DNA of 64,000 nucleotides from the NCBI GenBank assembly GCA_024449915.1, contig JAMZAV010001845.1, positions 124,001 to 188,000 of the forward strand. Direction: 5' to 3'. Under the pieces are notes generated by a model, which searched no databases, had not been told where the DNA came from, and saw nothing but the letters and a program-made list of their open reading frames with translations. Numbering within the stretch: position 1 is the stretch's first letter; every line of letters starts with the position of its first letter. This DNA comes from Sweltsa coloradensis. Taxonomy: Eukaryota; Arthropoda; Insecta; Plecoptera; Chloroperlidae. Position numbers and translations under genes: made by a program. Shown here piece by piece: positions 1-11,285 of the stretch.

Positions 1-1729
1 TGCCCTCGCGGGTCAAGAAGAGGTACCTGAACCTGGCACGCTAGTGTAGACGCTCCGAATCCAGGGGCTGCACACGTCCGGTGGTTGCTCGACGTTCCTG
101 CTTGTCCTGTACTAGTTGCTACTTAAGAATTAGATAGTTGAAACGGCTGAAGGCTTAGAATTTACTTTAAAAGGAGGATTTCAGGATGTTCATGCTAACT
201 CAGTGAGTGAAACAATTTAAAAGCAGTGGCGTTATATTGTAACGATTGTGACATACTAAATATTGACATCCGGTTTTGATAATTTAGGGTTGGATCCAAC
301 TCATGCAAAGATAAGAAAACATAATAAATAATACCCTGGTTACAGAAACCTTAAGAATAGGTCTTATTATAATACGAAGATTCGTAGCCTATCGTTGTTC
401 GTAGAGGGGGAGGGGGAGGACGTCGCCATCTTGGAAGTGCCTTGCACGGGAGCGGCCGGGGAGAGGGGTGGCCGACGGTAGATCTCTGCTACGGAAGGGC
501 CCTGTGTCCGCGCTTGCCGTGGTATCGGGGTCACGTGATCGTGAACTGGCCGATTTACCGACCTTCCTAAGAGACTGCCTAGGCCCTCAGACGAACTCGA
601 AGTTCGCTGGGTCTCGAACAATTGGGGGAGTTGCAACTTATGGGTTATTTATCTTACTTGCGTAGTGTAGTGGATGTCCAAACGATGATGTAGATGTGAC
701 CCTGGTAGTCCCACGTGGCTGGACGTACCAAGTCAACTTACTTCGAAATGACCGGAAAACCTTGAAACGCTCTTACTGAACTCGCATGTCACTCCGTATG
801 GTGTAGATATAAGAATTTACCATAGTAATTGCGATGTCGTCGTTATTTGCGCATGGCTATTGAACACTCGCCATGTGACTAGCACGTTACTCGGCTATCA
901 CGAAGATTACTGATATTAACTTGAAAAAAAACATGATTATATACGCGAGATGTAGCTCGACCTCAGCAGGAGGTACAAACCCATCCTGGGATTACTCCCC
1001 ACTTTTGCGAAAACACCCATGCTTCCAAAAATACTGATTAAAAGATGCACTCTACTTGCAGTCAACCGTCGTCTTCTCTGGTGATGTGCGTAGTGCACGA
1101 TTCCTTCCTCGGAACACACGCACACTTGCTTCTACTACTTCCGTTGGTTTCACACTCTGCCCTGTGATTGGGTCTCACCACCCGCGCACTTTAAACTAAG
1201 GGCTGTTATTGGTCTAGGGGTTGCCTACGTATTTCCGTTTTCTAGACGAGAATTCGACTCCACTCGCATTTTTACTGCCTAGTTGGCGAGGGTACCGTCC
1301 GCGCTTGTCATTGGCCGAGGCCACGACGAAGACCCGTGAAGCGAGAGGATGTGTCGGCTAGGCTACACATTCCTGAGCCGAAAACACCACACTTGCTGTG
1401 CCAAACTCAACTTTCCGCCCTCGCTACTGCAGGGTGGTTCGGAGATCCCGTTACCTGTACTCCCTATCCCAAAAACATCGGTGAAATTAACCAAATACAT
1501 TGACTCTCAGCTGCACCTTCACAACTAGAGTGGCTACTGAATTATTACTTGTGATTTGTGACATCACGTAAATGTGCATGCAATATGCCAATTTACTTAA
1601 CCAATTAACTGCCTTAACTGTTACAATTAAACCTTATCATATGCAAATATATTAAAATAAAAATGAAAAATTCTCCGGCTGAGGGCCAAAATGAGACTTG
1701 CACAGGCCGTGCGGTTACAAACACTTGAA
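1..1729. other. No gene recognised
   Basis: Only short open frames without recognisable domains are seen. Positions 1150-1450 are richer in G+C and hold three ATTGG (inverted CCAAT) boxes near 1166, 1208 and 1311, which could be promoter or LTR remains, but no transcript can be tied to them. A short purine-rich run near 168-177 could be a polypurine tract; this is speculative. Confidence 0.35.
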
Positions 1730-2002
1730 CTGGCACACTCACTGCAACACTTTGGCAAAAAAACTCTCAGCTCAGCCTGTTTTGCAATAAAATCACTTAA
1801 ACAAATTACTAACTCTTAAGTGGCAAAATTAGCATACTATGCAAATTTTGAACCACATATGAGATATGGCATTGAAGTATGGGGACATTCCACACAGGCA
1901 GATTCTATTTTTAAACTCTAAAAACGAGCTGTAAGAATCATGTTTGGCCTAAAACAAGAAAAGAACTCATGTCAAACCTCATTGCAAGCCACATTTTATT
2001 AA
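1730..2002 (+). pseudogene. LINE reverse transcriptase C-terminal fragment
   Basis: This frame can be read for 91 codons interrupted by two internal stops. It contains the stretch AYYANFEPHMRYGIEVWG followed by a KRAVRIMFGL-like segment. That is the conserved thumb and post-palm region found after the catalytic motifs in Jockey/CR1-type non-LTR reverse transcriptases (a YF-x-H-x-x-YGI-x-x-WG pattern, then an AxRIIxGL pattern). No catalytic YxDD box, endonuclease or 3' tail is nearby, so it is a short dead fragment. The family assignment rests on pattern recognition; the exact clade is not known. Confidence 0.7.
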
Positions 2003-3471
2003 AGTGGCTCCAGCGAGTGTACCAGCGGACTCAAGAGTATAATATTATTATTCAGTAACAGCTTATAAAATAGGGTCTAGTTAGTATTTTTTATATCAGA
2101 TAATCTTACAACTGTAGTTTATTTTACTAGGCCTACTGTAAGTATTACTTTATTTTTAATTGTTACATTTTAGGAAAACCTATTTATTTGCATCTTTTAT
2201 TGGTACAGTTGCTAACTAACTAGTTAAGTATTTGCCAACCTCGGAAATCGTAACGTCCCATCAAAATAACACGTTAATCACTAAATTAGGCTAATGGGCA
2301 AATGGACGAAATAATGCTAAGTTTAAGTTTAGTTTAGTTAAGTAGGCTGCGCCTACTTAACTCTCAACTAATTACAATTACATTTAGGTTGCCGCAGATG
2401 GACTTTAAAAACGCTACTCTGAGCCCACACGCCACGCAGGCTAATTACAATTACATTTACAAAACAAACTCGCTGAACAAACACAAGATCAAACCACTGT
2501 CCCAGGGACACCAAAACTACCGCGTAACTACTGACTGTTACTCAATCGAGGGACACGGTCCACTCGAGAAACGCCCACAGGCACAACTCAAACACAAGCC
2601 ACCACTCCGTCAACCCGTTGGTTGACCGAAACCACTCAAAAAGGTCGACCAAGCGCAATAAAACTTCGCGTCACACACACCAAAAGAGTTCTCTAACTCA
2701 GGGACGTCTTACTTGACTACACACCAAAAAAAAAACAACTTACACGCGTGGGAACTAACTTGCTAACATGATAACCCAGAAATAACGCGGCGGCAGGGTG
2801 GTAAGCCCCAAACAACACACAACACGCTACGTACTCCACGGTCCACACAGGGACTCTCAACACATCAAGGCACGGCTCAGCGACTCAGCGCTGGACTCGG
2901 CTAAAAGGCGTCCACTCTTGTGCTCTCTCTCTCCAGCAACATCCAGCCACCCAGGAAACTCGCCTGGGGGGGACTGTTCTACAGCACAAGTGACCAATGA
3001 CCCCTAAGTCCACGGTGGTCCCGGCTCTCCACTCAATGTACCGTAGCTACCTCTAGTCTTGTCCCGTCCTCTGACTGGTGACAAACTGCATTTGCCTCGC
3101 AGGCGTAGTCCCAAGTCCTCCCACGTCTTTCTTCGTGTGTCTCGCGTCGAGCAAACTCTTCTTCGCTCTAGGGGTTCATGTGCGCTGCGTTGCCAGTTTG
3201 GCAACTCCGGTCAGTGACCCGCGCTGGTCTACTCTTCTCGTCGATCGGCTGCCTGACTCATCGCCGTAGCGAAGGCTCGTACTTTGGTGACTGATCTCCA
3301 GCGTCGCTCTCGCTCTACCCGTTCGGCTTGGCTCTCTCTCTCTACCAGCCGCTCTCCTCTCTCGATGCGTCACGCACAGACTTGACGTCGCGGTCCGGGG
3401 TTCGATCCTCCTGTCAACTCACGCGCCTACTCTTCTCACTGCACTACGCTATTCTGTACAACGATCGCTCA
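2003..3471. other. No gene recognised; possible LTR-element flank
   Basis: No convincing coding region is seen. The tract is GC-richer from about 2790 to 3470 and lies directly downstream, on the minus strand, of the Ty3/gypsy integrase end at 3472. It may therefore hold that element's 3' untranslated region and LTR, but no second LTR or clear TG...CA boundary could be defined. A short segment, TTACAATTACATTTA, occurs twice between 2360 and 2460. Confidence 0.3.
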
Positions 3472-3714
3472 CTACGCGTCGGACTTCTGTACATACTTCT
3501 TGAGGTTCACTACATTGTACACCCCCTTCACGTTGCCTTGCTTGTCGGTTATCTCGTAGGCATTCACCCCTGCTATGGCACTCACAGCATATGGGCCACT
3601 GTACAACAGAAACATCTTGCGTGACTCCTTGTTCGCAAGGTTAGATACATTGATATCCTTGAGTAGTACTAGGTCGCCTACTTTGAGAGTGGTACTTATC
3701 GGGTTACAATTCAA
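3472..3714 (-). pseudogene. Ty3/gypsy integrase C-terminal remnant
   Basis: The minus-strand frame encodes about 80 residues containing LKVGDLVLLKD, then a KMFLLYSGPYAVSAI segment and a YEITDKQGNVKGVYNVVNLK segment. This is the pattern of the C-terminal domain of Ty3/gypsy integrases (GDxVLxK, then a YxGPYxV box, then a GxYNVxxLKxY box). It is the 3' end of a pol gene. The upstream core integrase with DDE residues, the reverse transcriptase and both LTRs are not visible, so this is a truncated relic. It ends 58 bases from an unrelated plus-strand open frame. Confidence 0.7.
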
Positions 3715-3734
3715 AGCAGCTTACAAACGGTTAC

Positions 3735-4076
3735 TTGTTAAGAATGAGATTAGAGTTAAAAAAAACAGACAATTGTTTGTCACAAGATGGCACACAGTTA
3801 TTGTCTTGGGTAAGTCCGACATCATTTTCCAAAAAAGTTATTGATCCTGTTGTTTTATCAAACATTAGACGGTTTGATGAAAATGAAACTGTGTTAAACT
3901 GTTCATCATCCAATCTAGACCTAATTCATGACCATGATTATGTGGAATTGTGTCAACTTAGTGATGCTTCAAAGTTGATTTGCAGTGAATACAGCTGTAA
4001 TGTTATTCGCGAAAAAAAGTCTATCGAAGCGCTGCGGCGGCGGCGCGTGTACTACGCATTGCGGTATTGGTTGTAA
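3735..4076 (+). CDS. Uncharacterised open reading frame, possibly transposon-related
   Basis: This is an uninterrupted 113-codon frame in AT-rich DNA. No family is recognised. It contains scattered Cys and His residues but no repeated metal-binding spacing. The last 15 codons run into a CGG-rich stretch (near 4030-4050) whose composition differs sharply from the rest, so the natural end may be earlier. It lies between a gypsy relic and a THAP-type transposase relic and could belong to either neighbourhood or be fortuitous. Confidence 0.2.
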   Translation: MLRMRLELKKTDNCLSQDGTQLLSWVSPTSFSKKVIDPVVLSNIRRFDENETVLNCSSSNLDLIHDHDYVELCQLSDASKLICSEYSCNVIREKKSIEALRRRRVYYALRYWL

Positions 4077-4133
4077 TTGGCGGCGATCATCCCATAAGTA
4101 AACAAGGCTCGTTGACTTCGTTATTATGTCTCT

Positions 4134-4290
4134 ATGGCAAATACGAATGTTTGTAATAGCTACTGCTCCGTTCCTAAATGCAACAGTAAGGGAAAGTGTG
4201 TGTTTCCATCTTTTTCCTAAAGACCTGACGCTTAGAAGAGATTGGGCACACGTATTGAAAATCGGGAAAACTACTAGGGCTAGCCTATGC
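4134..4290 (+). pseudogene. THAP zinc-finger domain of a P-type transposase, frameshifted
   Basis: From an ATG at 4134 one frame gives a Cys-rich start (NVCNSYCSVPKCNSKGK). After a one-base frame change near 4195 the next frame gives CFHLFPKDLTLRRDWAHVL. Together these match the THAP pattern: paired N-terminal Cys residues, the FHxFPKD box and the invariant Trp. THAP domains are C2CH zinc fingers that bind DNA in P-element transposases and the THAP gene family. A matching C-terminal transposase segment lies downstream at 5176-5780, suggesting one decayed element. The intervening 0.9 kb has no recognisable coding sequence. Confidence 0.65.
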
Positions 4291-5110
4291 ATAGGGGTAG
4301 GGCTAGGCCTATTACAAAGTATGTAGGGCCTATGTGGTGGCTATACTTTACAAACCAAGAAAATATTTTAAAAATAATAGGTTAATGAAGAAATATAAAT
4401 CCATTGCTTATGCCTAGGCCCTTGCAGAGATGCCTTTAGGGTAGGCCTAGCCGCGAGCTGTCAAAATGGGCGTAGGGCTGGCCTAGGCCTAGACTATAGT
4501 CGCCCTAGGCCCTAGTTATAAAAAAAAACAGTCGTAAGCCAATGCTAGGCCCTAGGCCAAGAATGTACACTTAAAACTCTTTTCTTCACCAGGAACGACC
4601 GTTTCTTTAACGTAGCACATTTCCTTCTTTGGTCTTGGGACATACAAAGTTCCTGCAGTCAGTTTTAGCTTGCCCGCCACTTCTCAAGATCGGTGCAGCT
4701 GATCTTCAAGTGAGGTGATGTAAACGTAAACAATCAGGTTCTCTATGTACCTCGTAACAATCATTGAATTGTATTACTGAATAGAATAGACAATAAATAG
4801 GTAAAGGAAGGACTAAGGGCTAGGGCTAGGTAGGCCTAGTCTAGGCAATGTTAATGGCCAGAAGCACCTGCCTGTGCACCTGTTTAGTCAATCATCACGT
4901 ATTGTTGTACTTAGACCTACTTCCAATTTGTGAGGCGGCGTAAATTTTTAGGTTGTAAACAAAGTGTAAAAAATCTCAAAGCAGTCTGTTTCTGCCTTTA
5001 ATCCCACAGCATAGGAACCGTAGGCCTAGGCCTAGTAGGCTAGGCTATGTGATTTGCTTCCTAAACACCTTCCCCTCTTAATATAGGCCTACGGCCGTAG
5101 GCCATCACAT
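4290..5110. repeat. Cluster of TAGGCCTA-type palindromes
   Basis: Short variants of TAGGCCTA and CCTAGGCC are packed into this tract, for example near 4425-4500, 4545-4560, 4825-4845 and 5015-5090. The octamer is its own reverse complement. The same motif is scattered through the window and clusters again at 48480-48790, so it looks like a genome-wide compositional feature rather than one element. Confidence 0.55.
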
Positions 5111-5175
5111 ATAAACCTTAAAACTTCGTCCCACCTAACCTTAGGGTTTTCTGACATTACAGATTATTATTTGGA

Positions 5176-5780
5176 TTGGACAAATTGCACCCGAAAATAC
5201 ATGAGTGGAGATGGAGTGCGATCACTTTATACCGCAATGATCCGCCATGTTGTTTTTGTAGTGCTGCCATCTACCATGACTTTTTTTGGCCAATTGTATA
5301 TATTGCAGGTTTTGTTGTGAAAAGTGCAATTCACTTTCTGAAGTGTTCTGAATGTGTTGATGTTTTGACATCAAAAGATAAGAATATTGCATATGGTAAT
5401 TTTTAACGCGCAAAAATAATGGTGGTCTTAAAGTGCCGTCAAATGATGTCGTTAAAGTATGCACTGAAGTTGAAAAGTGTATAAGAGGACTGCTAATCCA
5501 AAATGGTAACAAACCACCCACAGGTAAATTATTAATACCAATCCAAAGCAAAATTGTTGACATTTTCCATGGGAAAGGTAGGCCTATTTTTAAAGAATTA
5601 GCAGACCATGACCTGGATAATGAATTTCCAGAATCACATGTCATTAATTTACTAAAATTTATCACCAAAAAGTATGTTAAAGTGAGGTGTTGCCATGTAG
5701 CAAAAACGCATAATGCTAATATTCATGCCAGAATTGTGAGACAACACCTTACAAAGTCAATATTGTTTCTTAATCAGTAG
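5176..5780 (+). pseudogene. THAP9/P-element-like transposase C-terminal region, one frameshift
   Basis: Two adjoining frames form one protein segment. The first (5176-5395) contains IVYIAGFVVKSA and paired Cys residues in LKCSECVDVL. The second (about 5400-5780) contains NGGLKVPSNDVVKVC, then HVINLLKFITKKYVKVR and a closing basic HLTKSILFLNQ. This is the conserved C-terminal block of THAP9/P-type transposases (YIAGFVVRK, a Cys pair, GGL..PS.DV..VC, then a final KLxKLVLFxNQ). The frames are separated by a single indel in a T-run near 5398, which could be a real mutation or a sequencing error. No terminal inverted repeats of the parent element could be defined. Confidence 0.75.
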
Positions 5781-6859
5781 GGCAATTAATTTCCATTGCC
5801 TATCTCTGTGCATGAAGTTAACTGAATGAAAGTAAGAATAATACGAGGTAGGCCCTGCCGTATATTTAAATTTAAAAAAATAGTGATCTCAAAGTAGGAA
5901 TGCATAAATTTTATTGTCCTTTCTCTTCGAATTTAAATACTTTCATGTGTGTAGGCCTACCGTAATGAGATTTAGACATAACGTTTTTTTTTCATGTATG
6001 ACGACGCTATGTTTTTTTTACATTGTCCTTTGTATTGTGTAAAATGTATGAAGTTGAGTTTTTATGTTTTGTTTTGGCGATCTAATAAATGAATCAATGC
6101 ACACAATGTATCTTATTTGTAATAGCTATTAGTTCCCGTGTATTCACCTGTGTGATTATTATTATTATCCTACAGACTGTGATTTTTTTCAGTATGCTGT
6201 TGTGTACTGTGTGCTTCAGGCCTCTGGCTTCAACACAACAGTAGGCACACAATAATGTGTATGAACAGTGAATAGTCTAATGAAATGATTTGTATGTTTA
6301 AATGTAGGCCTAATACCACTGTATAAATGACTACTAGTTTAATTTTTTACAGGAATAATAGTGCATATGCCTACCGTTAAAACAGTATAGTTCTAGCTGT
6401 CTGAATATTATTCCATAATTTCCTATATCCAAACACAATCACCAAGCTACAAACAAATCTCAATTAGCCTAGACCAAAACTTAAATTCCCAAGTAGTAGG
6501 CCTTTGCCTAGCCACTTAAAATTTTACAATTTTCCAATCAGGTTAAGCCTAGGGAAAGTTCAAGTAACATGACATAGGCCTACATTGCAATTTTAAATAA
6601 ATTGAAAAATGGTATAATAATTGTGCTTACATAAAGTTTTTAGTATATGCTCGGAAAATGCTAGAGCATTTTAAATCACTAGGCCTACTGCATAGTCTCC
6701 CTGTTACATAACTAGGCTTTGTGGGAAGGGAACCTCGAAGTATTCTCAAAGCTTGGCCAAAATAGATAATATAAACAGTAAAGAATAAAGATAAAATTAT
6801 GTGGGTCTCCATAAGGCAAGTAGGATCTAGCTCTACTCGTTCTGCACAGGTTTAGGACT
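5781..6859. other. AT-rich DNA without recognised gene
   Basis: No coding pattern is seen. Isolated AGGCCTA motifs occur (for example 5945, 6305, 6575). Positions 5781-6120 may be the 3' trailer of the THAP-type element, but no poly(A) signal or terminus can be fixed. Confidence 0.35.
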
Positions 6860-8337
6860 CAGTGGCGCGCTGACCATATAAGACCAGGAGCAATTGCTCC
6901 TGGTCCTAAAGGGGGTGGGTGGGTGGGTCCCCGGAGGGGACCCACCCACCCCATTTTATTTTGTAATTATTATTTTATTTCATACTTTATTTACCTCATC
7001 ATATTTAGGACATTGTAAACAATTAATAATAAACTATATCTACATAGTTGTTTTCCAGAGGGTTTTCCAAAAACTTGTGAATGAGTTATAAGTTCTAGAA
7101 ATTGTAAAATCGTAAAATTGCGATTTTCATGAGAAATAATTATAGGATTGCGCTAAAAAACGTGGCAGTTCTAAGTTCAAAGATTTCGAAGGCCTCCAGA
7201 AAATTTCATCGCAATTGGAGTATCGGTTTAGCCGGAATCGTGCTGACAAACACACAAAAATACAGAGAAAAAAAAAACATTCCGGATTTTTTCTCCAGTG
7301 TAGTGAAATGGAATCTTCGCTTCGCTCATCCAATAAACCTATATTTAAAAAATATATTATTGCGAACAAAAGTTTTACTTTTGGAGAGTTCACTTCGAAG
7401 TTCCTTCAGTGGGTGGATCCCGTTGATGTTGTGTCACCTCACATTTGTCGACGTGTCGTAACAAAATCAACAAGTCGTTCGCCTGTTTAAATGTGTTCTT
7501 TATTTTGTGTTTCATATTTTATCGATGTATCTAAAATATTAAAAGATTGGGGGGTTTGATCTTGTAGTTAGAATTCAATTTGACTTGATATTGCACATGA
7601 TTTATTCAATTAAAAAATATTTCATTCCTCTATGTTGGAGAGTAACATTAGGCCTACTGAATTGTTATCTTCTACCATACCAAGTACCAACAATACCACA
7701 GGTCTGATAAAGTTTATTAATCATTATATAAACAGCTGTTAAAATAAATCACATAAAAACGACCATGGTTCAGCCAACGGGTTCGTTGGCTCTTTAAATA
7801 TTTAAATGATGTTTTCTGTATTTTGTGTCATCATATAACGATGTATCTTAAATGTAAGAGGTTGGATATGATTTGATTTTGCACAAGGACGTAAATTTGA
7901 CTTGATATTTTACATACGTTTCTTCAATTAAAATATTTCATTTCTCTATGTTGGAGGGTAAACTGAATTGTTATCTTCTAGACTTCTCTGGAATTCAGGC
8001 ACCTGTCCTGCTGTCCCTAGAAAAAACACCCGGTACGGGTAATTGTCCCAGTTTTTCTTTTAGGACGTTTTCATAATATAATCTGTTTAAACAAATCAAA
8101 TGAAATGGTTTGTATTCTGTTACCAAAAAGGTATTTTCTAGTGCTTAAAACTCGTTAAAACGCACCAAACACACCCTAAGAATTGAAAATTTTTTCCGGG
8201 GCTATGCGCCCCGGACCCGCATGTTACCTGGGGGGCTACCCCCTAGACCCCCCATTCATGTGTTTATTTGTGAGGGTGGGTGGGTGCTGTAAGAGGGGGC
8301 TTGCTCCTGTTCGATTCAAGGGTTCAGCGCGCCACTG
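6860..8337. mobile_element. hAT-type non-autonomous element, 1478 bp, TSD TTAGGACT
   Basis: The termini are CAGTGGCGCGCTGA at the left and its complement TCAGCGCGCCACTG at the right. They are flanked by a perfect 8 bp duplication TTAGGACT (6852-6859 and 8338-8345). CAGTGGCG-type ends with 8 bp duplications are the signature of hAT DNA transposons. Subterminal GGGTGGGTGGGT runs lie at both ends. No transposase is encoded. A fragment of a second repeat family (7105-7346) sits inside. Confidence 0.9.
7105..7346 (-). repeat. Fragment of Helitron-like repeat family inside the hAT element
   Basis: This segment shares its end (TTGGATGAGCGAAGCGAAG on the minus strand) and interior (an alternating A-rich and GAAATTTTC region) with the copies at 29235-29819 and 41560-42311. 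The 3' terminus with hairpin and CTAG is missing here, so it is truncated. Confidence 0.55.
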
Positions 8338-8589
8338 TTAGGACTCATTACAGGAGGTATAAATAAAAAATAGTGAGACAGATTTCATGTCATAGAATTT
8401 CTCATGTTAATTAACTTGTGTCGGTGTCTTTCCTTATTAAATTATTTGTGTTATGGATTTAAAAAACGAATTTATATTCAAATGTCATATCATAAAGAAC
8501 GAGCCTTTTACATGCCTTTTACTCCGTATTGCCACCAAGATGGCCGACTGCCCTGCCTTCTATTGGTTTCCGAAACGCGCAAGTGGCCG

Positions 8590-8723
8590 TCATGCGTGTG
8601 TGCCCCCTTGTGTCCCATGTGAAAATAACATTCTTAAATATGTCTTTTACCAGATCCTAAATTTTGGTGTTTGTTTCCTGCTTTGAAATATTTTTATAGT
8701 TGATGCAGCTTGTTCCACGGACT
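8590..8723 (-). repeat. LINE 3' trailer copy, inverted relative to 14054-14175
   Basis: Read on the minus strand, AGTCCGTGGAACAAGCTGC followed by AAATTTAGGA, AAAGACATAT and AACATTCTA-like segments matches the sequence directly following the LINE C-terminal frame at 13787-14056. It is therefore a second copy of that element's 3' untranslated region, without recognisable coding sequence. Confidence 0.6.
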
Positions 8724-9280
8724 ATTATTTGGCTGAAGTGCCGATGCACAAACAATTGTCATTTTGTTCATATCTCAGTCAATTTTCATTACACGGAAAA
8801 AAATAAAAAAGTTGCTTCCACAAGATTTGTTATATGTTGATAATTTTTCGTGAACTCGACCTAATTCAAGATTTACGGGATATTCTTGGAAGTATTGAGT
8901 TAGGCACCAGCACTATTTGTGTTTGTGACTAATATAAAAGGTAATAATATATGTTTTGGATATTTAGGACAAAGCATACATGTCCCGATTTTGTTGAAAC
9001 AAAAATCTCGGAGATATCTCTGTTGGTTCAGGTTTTACAAGCATTTTTATGTAACAGTGTGACTTATCCCCTTTTGGCGCTTTAGCGGAGGAAGCAACTA
9101 GCAAGCGTCTGTGCTTTTGGGAACTCTGTACGTTAGAAGAATGACAAATGCTCCATGTGTGCCACAAATCAGCTTTAGGTTAAGGATGTTGATGTCAAAA
9201 TATATAACTCCTGGGCTAATAGAGCAAGCATACAGATTTGACACTGCAGTGCCTACTACTATACATTGTTTACTTTCAAA

Positions 9281-9344
9281 CAGGGTCCACTAGATACCTT
9301 ACAGCTGCTGTAAGCAGCTCAGCATAAGTATCTAGTGGACCCTG
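9281..9344. repeat. 64 bp perfect-arm hairpin, CAGGGTCCACTAGATAC arms
   Basis: Seventeen-base arms (CAGGGTCCACTAGATAC and its complement) flank a 30 bp loop containing CAGCTG motifs. The ends resemble hAT termini (CAG...CTG), but no 8 bp flanking duplication is visible. It may be a minimal foldback element or an internal structure of a larger repeat. Confidence 0.6.
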
Positions 9345-9614
9345 GGTCTAGGGCAGTAGTACCATGGCGCGCTCTGCGTGGAGCTTTGCGTGAACAAGCT
9401 AATTGTAGAACTTAATCTACAATACATATTTATTTGGCATTCTAAATATTATAATTATTTCAAATTTTTATTTTTACTATTTATTATTATTTTAGTTAAG
9501 TTATATCAACCCTTTTTAGTACACCCCCTCTAGATATTAATAACAAACAGATTTACAAACCTGAGGACAGCTTAATAAATCTAATTATATAGATGCAAAC
9601 ACAATAATGAACTT

Positions 9615-10645
9615 TAGTTAAAGGGGCTATTACTCCAAAATATTATTTTTTACCATATAATCTATAGCATAATACTACACTAAAATGACCGTTTAAAAAA
9701 TGATATATTGTAACTGTGATTTTACACAAATTTTTCAACAAAAAATATCATGAAATTTGAGAAGTTGTCGTATTGGGAAATTTCTTAAATCGGCTTCAAT
9801 TCGATTATTTTTTTTACTAATAGATACTAGACTAGAGCATCGTAACAATCTAAAATGGCCCTTAAAGGGGCTAAAAACCCCAAAAATTATTTTTTACCAC
9901 ATGATCTATAGCACAATACTACACTTAAATTACAGTTTAAAAAATTATATCTTATAACTGTGATTTAACACGAATTTTTTAATTTATTTGATCCAGAAAT
10001 TGGCAAAAATTGATGTTTTGGAAAATTTCCTAAATCGGCTTTAACCTGCTACTTTTTTGGTCCACATAGATGCTAGAGCGTAGTACCAATCTAAAATGCC
10101 CCTTTATGACATCGTGTTCTGAAACTGTGCCCAAATATACCCTCAAACATGCAAAAATATGCATTCCAAAATCACACCCCATCTTGGTAATAAGCATATT
10201 TTGACCGAACTACTTGCCCAAATTACAAAACAAAATATAGAGAATTTACAGAAAAGGCTGTCGAGTACGTCAATAATGGCCAATATTTTTTTGGATCAAA
10301 ATCCTCCAAGGTCACGGGGCATAAAGATCGTCCCCATGTTATTTCTTATGGAAGATTTTTGCCGATGGGACCTAGCTCGAAAAATGTCATGTTTGACAAT
10401 TTTTTGGGAGGTCATGGTGGCCCCAATAATTTTTCTGTTAATTGCTAAATTCATTACTAGGTAGCCTGAATGAAATATATTTTTTGAGTTTAGCGGTTAA
10501 ATACCCCTTTAATAACATCGTGCCTTGAAACTGTGCACAAATATACACTCAAAACACGCAAAAATATGCTTTCCAAAATCACACCCCTTCTTGGTAATCG
10601 GAATATTTTGACCGAACCACGTGCCTAAATTACAAAGCAAAATAA
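9615..10645 (+). repeat. Dispersed repeat family, copy A with internal tandem duplication
   Basis: The segment contains two related blocks (about 9620-9790 and 9860-10030, both starting AAAGGGGCTA) and a block with the markers CAATAATGGCCAATATTTTT, AAGATCGTCCCCATG and TTTGAGTTTAGCGG. It restarts at 10498 as a second tandem copy that is broken at about 10645. A near-identical copy in opposite orientation lies at 59262-59910. An apparent open frame here (10159-10464) is shared with that copy but has no recognised family. Confidence 0.7.
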
Positions 10646-10649
10646 TCTA

Positions 10650-10685
10650 GGTGCCCATTAGGGCACCGCAGCCAAGCTGCGGTGC
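10650..10685. repeat. Two overlapping, mutually exclusive hairpins
   Basis: GGTGCCC/GGGCACC (10650-10656 with 10661-10667, loop ATTA) and GCACCGCAGC/GCTGCGGTGC (10663-10672 with 10676-10685, loop CAA) share five bases, so only one can form at a time. They lie at the left end of the insertion, where transposon termini often carry hairpins. Confidence 0.6.
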
Positions 10686-11285
10686 GCTACACACTCGGGC
10701 ACCAGCAAGCAGAGTTGGGGTGATTTCGAGGTGTCACCCAGCTGTCATGAAACGTGATGTGAACTTGAAAACTATCAAAATCGAGGGGATTTAGGTATCC
10801 GACAACACATGCCAAATTTGGTTTGGGTACGAGCATTCCTTCTTGGTGAAAAAATGACTTGAAACATGTTCAAAATCACTTTAAGGATGTTAGTTACTAC
10901 TGGCTACTACTACTATCTAATTCGTCAGTTTCAATTGCCCAGCGATTCTGACCAAACGGGTGGGCCTACAACGTTCATATTTTACATGGACATTAAGGTA
11001 ATAGTGATGTAATTCCCTTTGAAAGAAAAAGTAAAAAAAAAATGCTGGAAAGCTTCCAAATAAAGGTTTTAAAATAAGCCTTTTCCAGGCATACAATCAA
11101 CAAGTAACTACAGTTACGTGACAATAATCGCCTACATTGTTTACAAAAAGCAAGTCTTTAGACCAGGACCACTATATTTTTTCATTCTATTGTTAATTGG
11201 TAATACCATAGCAATTAAATCGACTTTGATAAAATTATTATATTTTAACAAATAATTTTGCAATGGAACTTGAAAAAGTAATGAG

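Noticed and set aside
367..665. Small genes on both strands near the left edge
   Set aside because: Two opposing frames in the same GC-rich stretch, with no domain, splice or promoter support.
3380..3420. tRNA T-arm at GGGGTTCGATCCTCC
   Set aside because: Only a B-box-like stretch; no acceptor, D or anticodon arm could be paired on either strand.
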